From Parapedobacter sp964498395 (GTDB lineage: Bacteria; Bacteroidota; Bacteroidia; Sphingobacteriales; Sphingobacteriaceae), in NCBI GenBank assembly GCA_964498395.1, contig CAZCHE010000012.1:1-64000 (forward strand): a stretch of DNA of 64,000 nucleotides. The letters run 5' to 3'. The position numbers and the translations under genes are program-made. Each line of letters starts with the position of its first letter. Position 1 is the first letter of the stretch. The notes under the pieces are model-generated. The model searched no databases. It saw nothing but the letters and a program-made list of their open reading frames with translations, and was not told the origin of the DNA. Of the stretch, positions 24,411-32,813 are shown piece after piece.

Positions 24411-25568
24411 ATGCGAAAAAACGAGATCGAGGAATTGCTTCGGCGCTTTGCAAATGGAGAGACCTCCCCTGAAGAGGACGAGTTCCTTGAAGCATGGTTT
24501 GAAGTGGAAAGCCAGCGCGGAACATGGAACTGGCGCAATGCTGAACATCGCGAGTCAGTTCAGGCGCGACTCTACGAGCAATTGGTTGAACGCATGGACC
24601 ACAATCCTCCGACAGCACCCCTCTGGCACCGATGGAGAATCGGCTTGGCGGCCGCGTCAATCATCTGTGCACTGGGTATTGCACTGACCCTATACCTATC
24701 TCGAAACGTAACTGACACCCTACTCATCAACGAGCAACTGGCGGATGAAGCTGTTCCCGCGGGATCTGATGCCGCTATATTGGTACTCGCCGATGGCCGT
24801 ACCGTGAGACTGGACGAGTTGCAGGGCAACGTACAACTTGCCGATGGCAACGTCAATATCCAATATCTGGAAGATGGATCGGTGATATACGATTCGGCCA
24901 CGGAAGAATCCGGGTCGCAACAGCAGAGCGCGGAAATGAATACGCTACATACACCCAAGGGGGGAAAGTTCCAACTGACGCTACCTGATGGCACATCGGT
25001 ATCCATGAATGCTGGTTCGTCACTATCCTATCCACTTTGGTTCGGCAGTACCGAACGACGGGTGACGCTGGTGGGTGAAGCCTATTTCGACGTTGCCCAT
25101 GATGCGGAACGACCGTTTCATGTCGTGTCCGGCGAGATCGATGTACAGGTACTGGGCACTAAATTCAACATGATGGCCTACCGGAACGAACCTGAAACTG
25201 CCGTCACCTTGGAAACCGGACGCGTAGCCATCTCGCAAGGCGGACATTCGCTTACGCTGGCTCCCGGCGAACAAGCATACGTAGATGGGGCCACACCCAT
25301 CATGAAAAAACGCAAAATAGACCTAGTTGATGTGCTGGCTTGGAAGAACGGATACTTTTCGTTCGAAAACCAAGAGATAACAACTATCATGAATAATATC
25401 GCCCGTTGGTACGATTACGACATCGTGTTTGAGGGTAAGCGGTCGAATCGCAAATACAGCGGTCGAATCGCACGCACGCGGCCACTACAGGAAGTACTCG
25501 CCTCTTTGGAAGCCTTGGGTGATGTCCGGTTCAAAACAGAAGGAAGGAGGATATCGGTCATGAAATAG
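24411..25568 (+). CDS. FecR-like anti-sigma factor
   Basis: A 385-residue protein with a cytosolic N-terminus (RRFANGETSPEEDEFLEAWF), one membrane segment at residues ~76-97, the periplasmic FecR domain (TPKGGKFQLTLPDGTSVSMNAGSSLSYP ... VTLVGEAYFDVAHDAERPFHV) and a C-terminal DUF4974/STN-like domain that contacts the SusC N-terminus (NNIARWYDYDIVFEGKRSNRKYSGRI). Size and order are typical. It is separated from SusC by 135 bases containing a strong hairpin. Confidence 0.93.
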   Translation: MRKNEIEELLRRFANGETSPEEDEFLEAWFEVESQRGTWNWRNAEHRESVQARLYEQLVERMDHNPPTAPLWHRWRIGLAAASIICALGIALTLYLSRNVTDTLLINEQLADEAVPAGSDAAILVLADGRTVRLDELQGNVQLADGNVNIQYLEDGSVIYDSATEESGSQQQSAEMNTLHTPKGGKFQLTLPDGTSVSMNAGSSLSYPLWFGSTERRVTLVGEAYFDVAHDAERPFHVVSGEIDVQVLGTKFNMMAYRNEPETAVTLETGRVAISQGGHSLTLAPGEQAYVDGATPIMKKRKIDLVDVLAWKNGYFSFENQEITTIMNNIARWYDYDIVFEGKRSNRKYSGRIARTRPLQEVLASLEALGDVRFKTEGRRISVMK

Positions 25569-25611
25569 CCTTTTACGAAAACCTAGGATTATGACCCTGT
25601 CTAAATAAAGA

Positions 25612-25639
25612 GGCCAGAAGTGTTCCCGCACTTCTGGCC
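25612..25639 (+). terminator. perfect 11-bp hairpin between fecR and susC
   Basis: GGCCAGAAGTG (25612-25622) and CACTTCTGGCC (25629-25639) form a perfect 11-bp stem with a six-base loop. No T-run follows, so it may act as an RNA stability or processing element, or a weak attenuator, rather than a full terminator. Confidence 0.55.
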
Positions 25640-25703
25640 ACCAGCACATCGCTGGATTGAACAGGCCATGGAAATGAATATTGGATCATTTAATTAGACC
25701 TAT

Positions 25704-28700
25704 ATGCAAATATATAAAATTTATACTGCCCAAATGGGTAGTATAACCTTACTTCACAGATTAAAACCGATTATAATCATGAAGCTATCAACGCTGTTGG
25801 TATTGCTTTCCATCTTTCAGGTTAACGCAAATGTACTGGCCCAGAAAGCATCCATCAGCATGGAAAATGTGACAATCAAACAGGTGCTTTTCGAGCTGAA
25901 TAAACAGACCAAGCTGGATTTTGTATACCTGGCCGACGAACTGGACGACCAACGCAAGATTACTATTCACCATACTGACGCCCCGGTCATGGATATCCTT
26001 AACACCTGTTTCAAGGGCCAGGATATCACCTTTCGCGTGGAGAAATCAATGGTGATTATCCAAAAGAAAAGGCAACCTGTGCTGACGGAAATAAGGCAAC
26101 AAACCATCCAGGGAATGGTCACGGACGAATCAGGCGTGCCGCTATCGGGGGCTTCCGTTTCGGTGAAAGGATCCCCCACCATCAGCACCGCCACCGACAA
26201 TGACGGCAACTTCACACTCACGGTGCCCGAAACAGCAGTGCTGGTGGTCACGTATGTAGGGTTCTTGCCGAAAGAACAGGCAGTAAACGACCAGACAAAC
26301 CTGACCATCGTACTGGAAGAAGATACATCGGAACTGGAGGAGGTAGTGGTGGTAGGCTATGGCACGGTATCACGTAAAGACCTAACTGGTTCGGTCTCGT
26401 CAGTGGCCGCCGCCGACATACAAGACCTCGGCGTATCCCGTCTTGACCAAGCGTTGCTTGGCAAGGTTCCGGGCGTACAGGTCATGCCGGTATCCGGCGC
26501 TCCCGGAGCATCGCCGCAAATCCGGGTGAGAGGCGTCGGTAGTATCTCTGCCGGATCGCAGCCGCTCTACGTAGTGGACGGATTTCCGACGGACAACATC
26601 CAAACCCTCAATCCGAACGATATCGAAAGCATGGACATCCTGAAAGACGCTTCCGCAACCGCCATCTACGGCTCTCGCGGTGCCAATGGCGTCATCATTG
26701 TCAATACAAAACGGGGGAAACAAGGCCGGTCCACGATCGGATTCGATGCCTTGTACGGCCTGCAACAGGTCTCCAAATTGCCAACGTTCATGGATGTACA
26801 GCAACAGGCGCAATACTACTATGACGGGGTAAAGAACCGAAACCTCGACAACAATGCCGATGTATCAGGCGATCCCGCCACATGGACCTACCGGGTACCC
26901 CAGACGGTGCTGGATGTACTCAACGGCACCAATACCACCAATGTGGATGCGATGGATTACATTCTTCGCACGGCTCCCCAACAGCAATTCCAACTGTCTG
27001 CGAACGGTGGAACCGACCAGGTCCGCTATGCCATCAGCGGCGAATACCTCGACCAGGACGGGATTGTCGTCAACAGCAACTTCAAACGTTATTCGTTCCG
27101 CAGTAACCTGGATGCCAAACTGAACGACAGGCTCAATGTGCAATTGAACCTGAATGGGGCATTTACCGATGAGAACCGTGTCACAGAAAGCGGATGGGGC
27201 GGCGGCGCAAACGAAAGCATCATCTCGCAGGCGACTTCCGCACAGTATTACTACCCGGTGCTCAACCCCGATGGGTCGTACTTCGTTTACCGCGACCTGG
27301 ATGCCTCGACCAACCTGTTCAACCCGCTTGCGCTGGCCAACGAGCGGATGAACAAGGCGATGATGGGTAAGTTTCTCGGCAACGTGAACGCAACGTATAA
27401 GTTTACCGACTACCTGAACGTAAAGGTCATGGCCGGAGCAACCTACAGCAACCTCAAAAATACGACCTTTGTTCCGCAGCTGCCTGTTTTCCTCAACAGT
27501 CCGCCCAACGGCCAGGATAACACCGCGCAATCGCTCAATTGGATCACCGAAACCACCGTCAACTACAGCCAGACATTCGGTGACCATCAGCTTACGGGCC
27601 TTGTCGGCTTTTCGAGCCAGAAAGAGCGCATACAGGATAATTTCCTGGAAAGCAACAATTTCCCGAACAACCTGGTGCCCTACCTCAGTGCCGTGAGCGG
27701 TATCCTGACCGATGGGGGTGCCGGCATCAACGACTGGTCGTTGGTATCGTACCTGGCGCGGGTAAACTATAATTACCTCGGCAAATACCTGCTGACGGCG
27801 TCCGTGCGTACGGATGGTTCTTCGCGCTTCGGCGCCAACAGCAAGTACGGGGTCTTCCCGTCGGCTGCCCTGGCGTGGCGGATTTCGCAGGAGGGATTCC
27901 TCCAGGATGTGGAGGCAATCAACGACTGGAAACTCCGCGTCAGCTTCGGTCAAACGGGCAACAACAACATCGGCAACTACGAGCACTACGCCAATGTGCT
28001 GTACTACCGCTATAACTTCGGCGGCGGCGCCGTGGGCGGATACGCGCCTGCAAGGTTGGCCAACCCCAACCTCACGTGGGAAAAACAGCGTTCCATAAAC
28101 GTGGGCATGGATGCTTCACTGCTCAACAACCGCATCAGCCTAACGGCGGATTACTTCACTTCGAGAAACACGGATCTACTACTGAATGTGAATGTACCGG
28201 CCATTACCGGCTTCAACACATCGCTGATGAACATTGGTGAGGTGAAAAACTCCGGAGTAGAAGTGGTCGTGAGCACCCGTAACATCGAGCGTGAATTTAC
28301 CTGGTCTACCAATCTTAACTTCTCGACGTACCGCAACGAAGTATTGCGGCTCGGGCCTACCGGCGATCCGATTATTTCGGCACGGCACATTACGCAGGTG
28401 GGGCAACCGATCGGTATGTTCTACGGACTGCTGACCGATGGTGTATTCCGAAATCAGGCGGAACTGGATGCCGGACCGATCTACAATCCGGGAGCGCCCG
28501 ACCGCTCACGCGTGGGCGACCAGCGTTTCGTGGACATCAGCGGCCCAAATGGGGTGCCAGATGGAGTGATCAACAGCTTCGACTACACCATCATCGGCTC
28601 GCCCTACCCTGATTTCTTCTATGGGATGACCAATAACTTCGGATACAAGGACTTCTCCCTGAGTGTCAACCTACAAGGTGTTTACGGGAACCAGATCACC

Positions 28701-29111
28701 AGTACGGCCAACGACATCCGACTCACGACCCGCTCGCGTAGCAAGACGCTGGACACGCAATTGGACTACTGGCAGTCTGAGCAAAACCCCGGCGACGGAC
28801 AGACCCCTCGGCCGAACGATGCACCCACGGGTGGCGTCCGTACGGTCAGTACACGGTACCTCGATTCGGGCAGTTACCTGCGGATCAACAACATCACGCT
28901 GGCCTACCAACTGCCGACGACCGTGATCGAGAAGTGGCGGATGGGATCGCTACGCGTATACTTCAGCGCCAACAACCCGTTCATCTTTACCAAAAACACG
29001 TCTTTCAACCCCGACGTGAGCACCGGTACCAATGCACTGACACCGGGCATCGACTACAATAACTATCCGTTGCCCAAAAGTTTCATCCTTGGATTGAATG
29101 CTCGTTTTTAA
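25704..29111 (+). CDS. SusC/RagA-family TonB-dependent transporter with STN domain
   Basis: 1135 residues from ATG 25704. The short N-terminal stretch before the hydrophobic MKLSTLLVLLSIFQVNANVLAQ is common in this family; an alternative start is ATG 25779. In order: signal peptide, STN domain (VTIKQVLFELNKQTKLDFVYLADELDD), a carboxypeptidase-D-like domain (IQGMVTDESGVPLSGASVSVKG), TonB-box-like region and plug (VVVVGYGTVSRKDLTGSVSSV ... YVVDGFP), and a 22-strand barrel ending LNARF. The STN domain marks it as a signalling transducer for FecI/FecR. It imports glycans with the SusD partner that follows. Confidence 0.95.
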   Translation: MQIYKIYTAQMGSITLLHRLKPIIIMKLSTLLVLLSIFQVNANVLAQKASISMENVTIKQVLFELNKQTKLDFVYLADELDDQRKITIHHTDAPVMDILNTCFKGQDITFRVEKSMVIIQKKRQPVLTEIRQQTIQGMVTDESGVPLSGASVSVKGSPTISTATDNDGNFTLTVPETAVLVVTYVGFLPKEQAVNDQTNLTIVLEEDTSELEEVVVVGYGTVSRKDLTGSVSSVAAADIQDLGVSRLDQALLGKVPGVQVMPVSGAPGASPQIRVRGVGSISAGSQPLYVVDGFPTDNIQTLNPNDIESMDILKDASATAIYGSRGANGVIIVNTKRGKQGRSTIGFDALYGLQQVSKLPTFMDVQQQAQYYYDGVKNRNLDNNADVSGDPATWTYRVPQTVLDVLNGTNTTNVDAMDYILRTAPQQQFQLSANGGTDQVRYAISGEYLDQDGIVVNSNFKRYSFRSNLDAKLNDRLNVQLNLNGAFTDENRVTESGWGGGANESIISQATSAQYYYPVLNPDGSYFVYRDLDASTNLFNPLALANERMNKAMMGKFLGNVNATYKFTDYLNVKVMAGATYSNLKNTTFVPQLPVFLNSPPNGQDNTAQSLNWITETTVNYSQTFGDHQLTGLVGFSSQKERIQDNFLESNNFPNNLVPYLSAVSGILTDGGAGINDWSLVSYLARVNYNYLGKYLLTASVRTDGSSRFGANSKYGVFPSAALAWRISQEGFLQDVEAINDWKLRVSFGQTGNNNIGNYEHYANVLYYRYNFGGGAVGGYAPARLANPNLTWEKQRSINVGMDASLLNNRISLTADYFTSRNTDLLLNVNVPAITGFNTSLMNIGEVKNSGVEVVVSTRNIEREFTWSTNLNFSTYRNEVLRLGPTGDPIISARHITQVGQPIGMFYGLLTDGVFRNQAELDAGPIYNPGAPDRSRVGDQRFVDISGPNGVPDGVINSFDYTIIGSPYPDFFYGMTNNFGYKDFSLSVNLQGVYGNQITSTANDIRLTTRSRSKTLDTQLDYWQSEQNPGDGQTPRPNDAPTGGVRTVSTRYLDSGSYLRINNITLAYQLPTTVIEKWRMGSLRVYFSANNPFIFTKNTSFNPDVSTGTNALTPGIDYNNYPLPKSFILGLNARF

Positions 29112-29130
29112 GACTCAAAATTGAACATAA

Positions 29131-30606
29131 ATGAATACCCATACAAAACATATCAATAGCTGGATAGGCCGGCTGGCTTGCATCCTTGCACTGGCTGGCA
29201 CGTTATCCTGCTCAAATAGTTTCATCGACATCCGGCCCGAATCCAGCACGACCACCGATCTACTCTATCAGACGGATAGCGACTTCGAAGATGCAGTCAA
29301 CGCCGTATACACGGCACTGCAGACACAATACCGTGATTTCTGGATCTTTGGCGATGTACCGGGCGAAGATGTCACGCAGGAAGTGGTCAAGAACGACCCC
29401 TGGTACTTGGCCGATGTCTTTGCTATGCAGGACAACACACCCGTGCTGGCCACGGCGTGGAGCAACTACTACATGGCCATCACCCGCGCAAACCTGGTAC
29501 TCGACCACATCGAGAAAGTAGATGCACAGACGCTGCAGCAACGCAATCGCCACGTCGGCGAAGCGCGCTTCCTGCGGGCATTGGCCTACTTCGATCTCGT
29601 CCGTATCTTCGGGGCGGTGCCCAAGGTCACCGGGCCGCTGACCACCGAAGAAGCCTATGCCCTGCCACGGGCGGCAGTGGAACAGCTCTACAACGAGGTA
29701 ATCATCCCCGATCTGCTCGATGCGGGGGAACTGCTGCCTTCTTCCTACGGCGGTGCCGATGTAGGACGTGCGACCAGCGGTGCAACGAAGGCGTTGCTCG
29801 GTCGTGTATACCTTACCATAGGCGACTTTACCAAAGCGGAAGCGGTACTTGCCGAAGTGACCACCTTGGGCTATGCGCTGCTTCCCGATTACGACGATCT
29901 TTTCGACTATTCCAAAAACGAACACCATAGCGAATACATCTTTGACATCGAATACGAGGAAGGTTTGGGCAACCAAGGCAGTGTATTCACGCACCGGTTT
30001 ATGCCCAATTCATCGGCGATGGCAGACCACTACGGCATAAAGGGTGGTGAACTGTCGGAGACATTCTCCCCCACTCCCATATTGCGATCGCTCTTCGAGC
30101 CGGAAGACAAGCGCCGTGATGTTACGGTGGGCACACCGGGAGGGTTCACCGACGGCCAAGGCCGATTCATACCGCTGCCCGCTGCTACTTCCCAAAATTA
30201 CACGTTGAAATACGTAACCCCAGTAAACCTGGTGGGTGATAGTCGCGCCAACTGGAAGGTCATCCGGTATGCCGATGTGTTGCTGATGTACGCTGAAGCG
30301 CTGAATGAAAATGGAAAAACTGCAACGGCCATCGAGCACCTCAACCAGGTACGCCAGCGTGCAGGGGTGTCGCCGGTTGCCAACAGCAGCCGCGAGGAGG
30401 TTCGTGAACTGATCTATCGCGAACGGCGGTTAGAGCTGTCGTTCGAAGGGCACCGCTGGTTCGATCTGGTGCGGACCGGCAGGGCGTTCGAAACACTGCA
30501 ATCCCAGGGCATGCAGTCTTTCATGACGCTTTTCCCGGTACCGCTGAGCCAGGTGCAGATCATCAATAACCCCAGCATTTTCCCGCAAAACCCGGGATAC
30601 AATTGA
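29131..30606 (+). CDS. SusD/RagB-family glycan-binding lipoprotein
   Basis: A 491-residue SusD-family lipoprotein with lipobox TLSC (Cys27), the N-terminal helical SusD-like region (VNAVYTALQTQYRDFWIFGDVPGEDVTQEV), TPR-like helices (VGEARFLRALAYFDLVRIFGAVPKVTGPL) and the C-terminal RagB/SusD signature (AIEHLNQVRQRAGV ... LIYRERRLELSFEGHRWFDLVRTGRA). It caps the SusC barrel at the cell surface and binds the substrate. It starts 19 bases after susC. Which glycan it binds cannot be read from the sequence. Confidence 0.95.
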   Translation: MNTHTKHINSWIGRLACILALAGTLSCSNSFIDIRPESSTTTDLLYQTDSDFEDAVNAVYTALQTQYRDFWIFGDVPGEDVTQEVVKNDPWYLADVFAMQDNTPVLATAWSNYYMAITRANLVLDHIEKVDAQTLQQRNRHVGEARFLRALAYFDLVRIFGAVPKVTGPLTTEEAYALPRAAVEQLYNEVIIPDLLDAGELLPSSYGGADVGRATSGATKALLGRVYLTIGDFTKAEAVLAEVTTLGYALLPDYDDLFDYSKNEHHSEYIFDIEYEEGLGNQGSVFTHRFMPNSSAMADHYGIKGGELSETFSPTPILRSLFEPEDKRRDVTVGTPGGFTDGQGRFIPLPAATSQNYTLKYVTPVNLVGDSRANWKVIRYADVLLMYAEALNENGKTATAIEHLNQVRQRAGVSPVANSSREEVRELIYRERRLELSFEGHRWFDLVRTGRAFETLQSQGMQSFMTLFPVPLSQVQIINNPSIFPQNPGYN

Positions 30607-30617
30607 TCAGGTAGCAT

Positions 30618-32813
30618 ATGATTCGGCTAATGAAATTGATTTTCTTTGTTGCGTGGTGTATGGCGGCGGTATCCGCCGCCTACGCCAGCGACAGCATCAG
30701 CGTGTATTTCGATCCGACCAGCAAACCCTTGACAGCACTGGCCAACCGGGTGAAAGCCCAGGCCGCCCGGCAGGGTTCGGTCGTATCTGTCGGAACCCCG
30801 GAAAAGCTTCCTCGGTCCGGCAGTGTCGTCGTGCTTCAGAAAGACCGGTTGCACGCCGAACTGGCTGCCGCCGCTCCGGAGATCGCTGTCCACGCGTTGG
30901 AACCGGAAGGCTTCACGCTGAAATGGGACCGGTCGTCTAACCGCCTATACGTGGTCGGTGCGGATTCCATCGGTGCCCAATATGGCCTTCGCGAAGTACT
31001 GGATCATTGGTTGGTACATGGAACGACACAAACGATCGCCGAGAAGACAGAACACCCTTTCCTGGAATACCGTATCCTGAAGTTCAACCTGCCATGGTCA
31101 CCTTATCGGAAAAACGCAGCCACCGATATGCACCTGGGGGTGTGCCGGGACCTGGCTTTCTGGGAAGGGTTCCTGGATATGATGGTGGACAATCGCTTCA
31201 ACGTCCTATCCCTGTGGAACAATCACCCGTTCCCGTATATGGTACGGTCGGCATCCTATCCGAAAGCCACGCCCTTCAATGACGAAGAGCTGGCCGACTG
31301 GAAGCAGTTTTGGACAGCCCTCTTCGGGATGGCAAAAGAACGGGGCATACAGACATTCATCGTCAACTGGAACATCGTCGTATCTCCGGAGTTCGCCGAG
31401 GCCTATGGTGCATCGGAGTACAACGACCGCTCCCCGATGGTAGCGGCCTATACGCGTGAAAGCGTGCGACAGGTCATCGATGAATATCCCGACCTCACCG
31501 GGATCGGGGTAACCCTGGCCGACTGGATGGGTAACTTTCCGGATGCCATGTCACCGCAGGAACGGGAAGACTGGATCGCCCAGACGGCCGTACAAGGCAT
31601 GAAAGATGCGTCCAGACCGGTTAAGTTCCTCCACCGGTCGGTGCTCGCCGGCGATCCCATGGCCATGCGCAAGCTGCTGGACGATGCCGAACTTGAGGAG
31701 CCGGCGCTCGTAGAGATCAAATTCAACTGGTCTCACGGCCACTCTACGCCGCAGCTTGCCATCACGCATGACTTCCATTCGGGTGAACTGGACAGCCGTT
31801 TCTGGGATCCGGCCCCGGAAAGCTACCGCATCCAATGGATGGTGCGCAATGAAGACTTCTTCATCCTCCGTTGGGGCCAGGCCGACTTCATACGGAAACA
31901 CATTCTGCAAAACAAACTGGATGCCGTAAACGGCTATTTCATCGGCTCGGAAGGCTTTATCCCGGCGCTGGACTACGCGTCCTTGCCTACGCCAGACCGT
32001 ACCTGGAACTATGCGTTCGAAAAGCAATGGCTGTTCTACACGCTATGGGGACGACTCCTCTACAATCCACAGCTACCCGATACCGCATTTAAAGACCAGT
32101 TTGCCCTCCGGTATGGAAAGCCGCTGGCAGGTGAAATGTTCAGCCTCTATCAGTTGGCCAGCCAGCTACCGCTTCGGCTAGCCAGTTTCTACCGCGCTAC
32201 GTGGGACTACACCCTCTACAGCGAAGGGTTCATCGCCGCTGAACCCGCGAATCCGGATGTTCCGTTCGATCGGAGCTCTCCGTTTCTCTCCGTCGCCGAA
32301 ATCATGGATCACGAAGTGCTGGACACCCAACTAGTGGCGATCAGGCCGTATGTTTCAGCGACCTTGAACGGTATCGCAGACACGGAAAAGATCACGCCCC
32401 TTCAACTTGCTGAACAGTCGGAGGCCGACAGCCGTGCCGCGTTGACACTGGTTGCAGACATGAGGCAACGTGCGCCGCACCAACGCGGCGCATTGGCTTC
32501 GGAACTGGATGACATGGCTACCTGGGCCTACCTGGGCCTCTATTTCGCCGACAAGGTGCGCGCAGGCGTGGCGCTGGAATACTTCCGGCAGACCGGTGAC
32601 GAACTGCAGCGGACTGAAGCTGTGCGGCTATTGCAGCAATGTGTGGACCATTGGGACGGTGTGGTACGCCACACCAAGGATCGGTACCTTCCCGTGCCCC
32701 ACGTGGCTAATGAGTACTATGGCGACGAATTTAAGACGTTCTCCTGGGAGCAACTTCGCCCACAGGTGGTGCGTGACATACAGATAGCAAAAGACATTAA
32801 CCCGATACAATGA
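30618..32813 (+). CDS. secreted protein with glycoside-hydrolase-like layout
   Basis: A 731-residue exported protein with a signal peptide of ~24 residues. Residues ~25-145 look like the N-terminal domain of GH67/GH20-type enzymes (VVVLQKDRLHAELA ... FTLKWDRSSNRLYVVGADSIGAQYGLREVLDHWL). A large catalytic-type region follows (DMMVDNRFNVLSLWNNHPFPYMVR, LFGMAKERGIQTFIVNWNIV, EYPDLTGIGVTLADWMGN, VEIKFNWSHGH), which reads like a TIM barrel, then a helical C-terminus. I cannot place it in a named GH family. It lies 11 bases after susD, so its substrate is probably the glycan of this PUL. Confidence 0.7.
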   Translation: MIRLMKLIFFVAWCMAAVSAAYASDSISVYFDPTSKPLTALANRVKAQAARQGSVVSVGTPEKLPRSGSVVVLQKDRLHAELAAAAPEIAVHALEPEGFTLKWDRSSNRLYVVGADSIGAQYGLREVLDHWLVHGTTQTIAEKTEHPFLEYRILKFNLPWSPYRKNAATDMHLGVCRDLAFWEGFLDMMVDNRFNVLSLWNNHPFPYMVRSASYPKATPFNDEELADWKQFWTALFGMAKERGIQTFIVNWNIVVSPEFAEAYGASEYNDRSPMVAAYTRESVRQVIDEYPDLTGIGVTLADWMGNFPDAMSPQEREDWIAQTAVQGMKDASRPVKFLHRSVLAGDPMAMRKLLDDAELEEPALVEIKFNWSHGHSTPQLAITHDFHSGELDSRFWDPAPESYRIQWMVRNEDFFILRWGQADFIRKHILQNKLDAVNGYFIGSEGFIPALDYASLPTPDRTWNYAFEKQWLFYTLWGRLLYNPQLPDTAFKDQFALRYGKPLAGEMFSLYQLASQLPLRLASFYRATWDYTLYSEGFIAAEPANPDVPFDRSSPFLSVAEIMDHEVLDTQLVAIRPYVSATLNGIADTEKITPLQLAEQSEADSRAALTLVADMRQRAPHQRGALASELDDMATWAYLGLYFADKVRAGVALEYFRQTGDELQRTEAVRLLQQCVDHWDGVVRHTKDRYLPVPHVANEYYGDEFKTFSWEQLRPQVVRDIQIAKDINPIQ

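Noticed and set aside
26865..27986. 373-codon minus-strand frame inside the SusC gene
   Set aside because: A shadow of the GC-rich antisense strand; the SusC frame has clear domain structure throughout.
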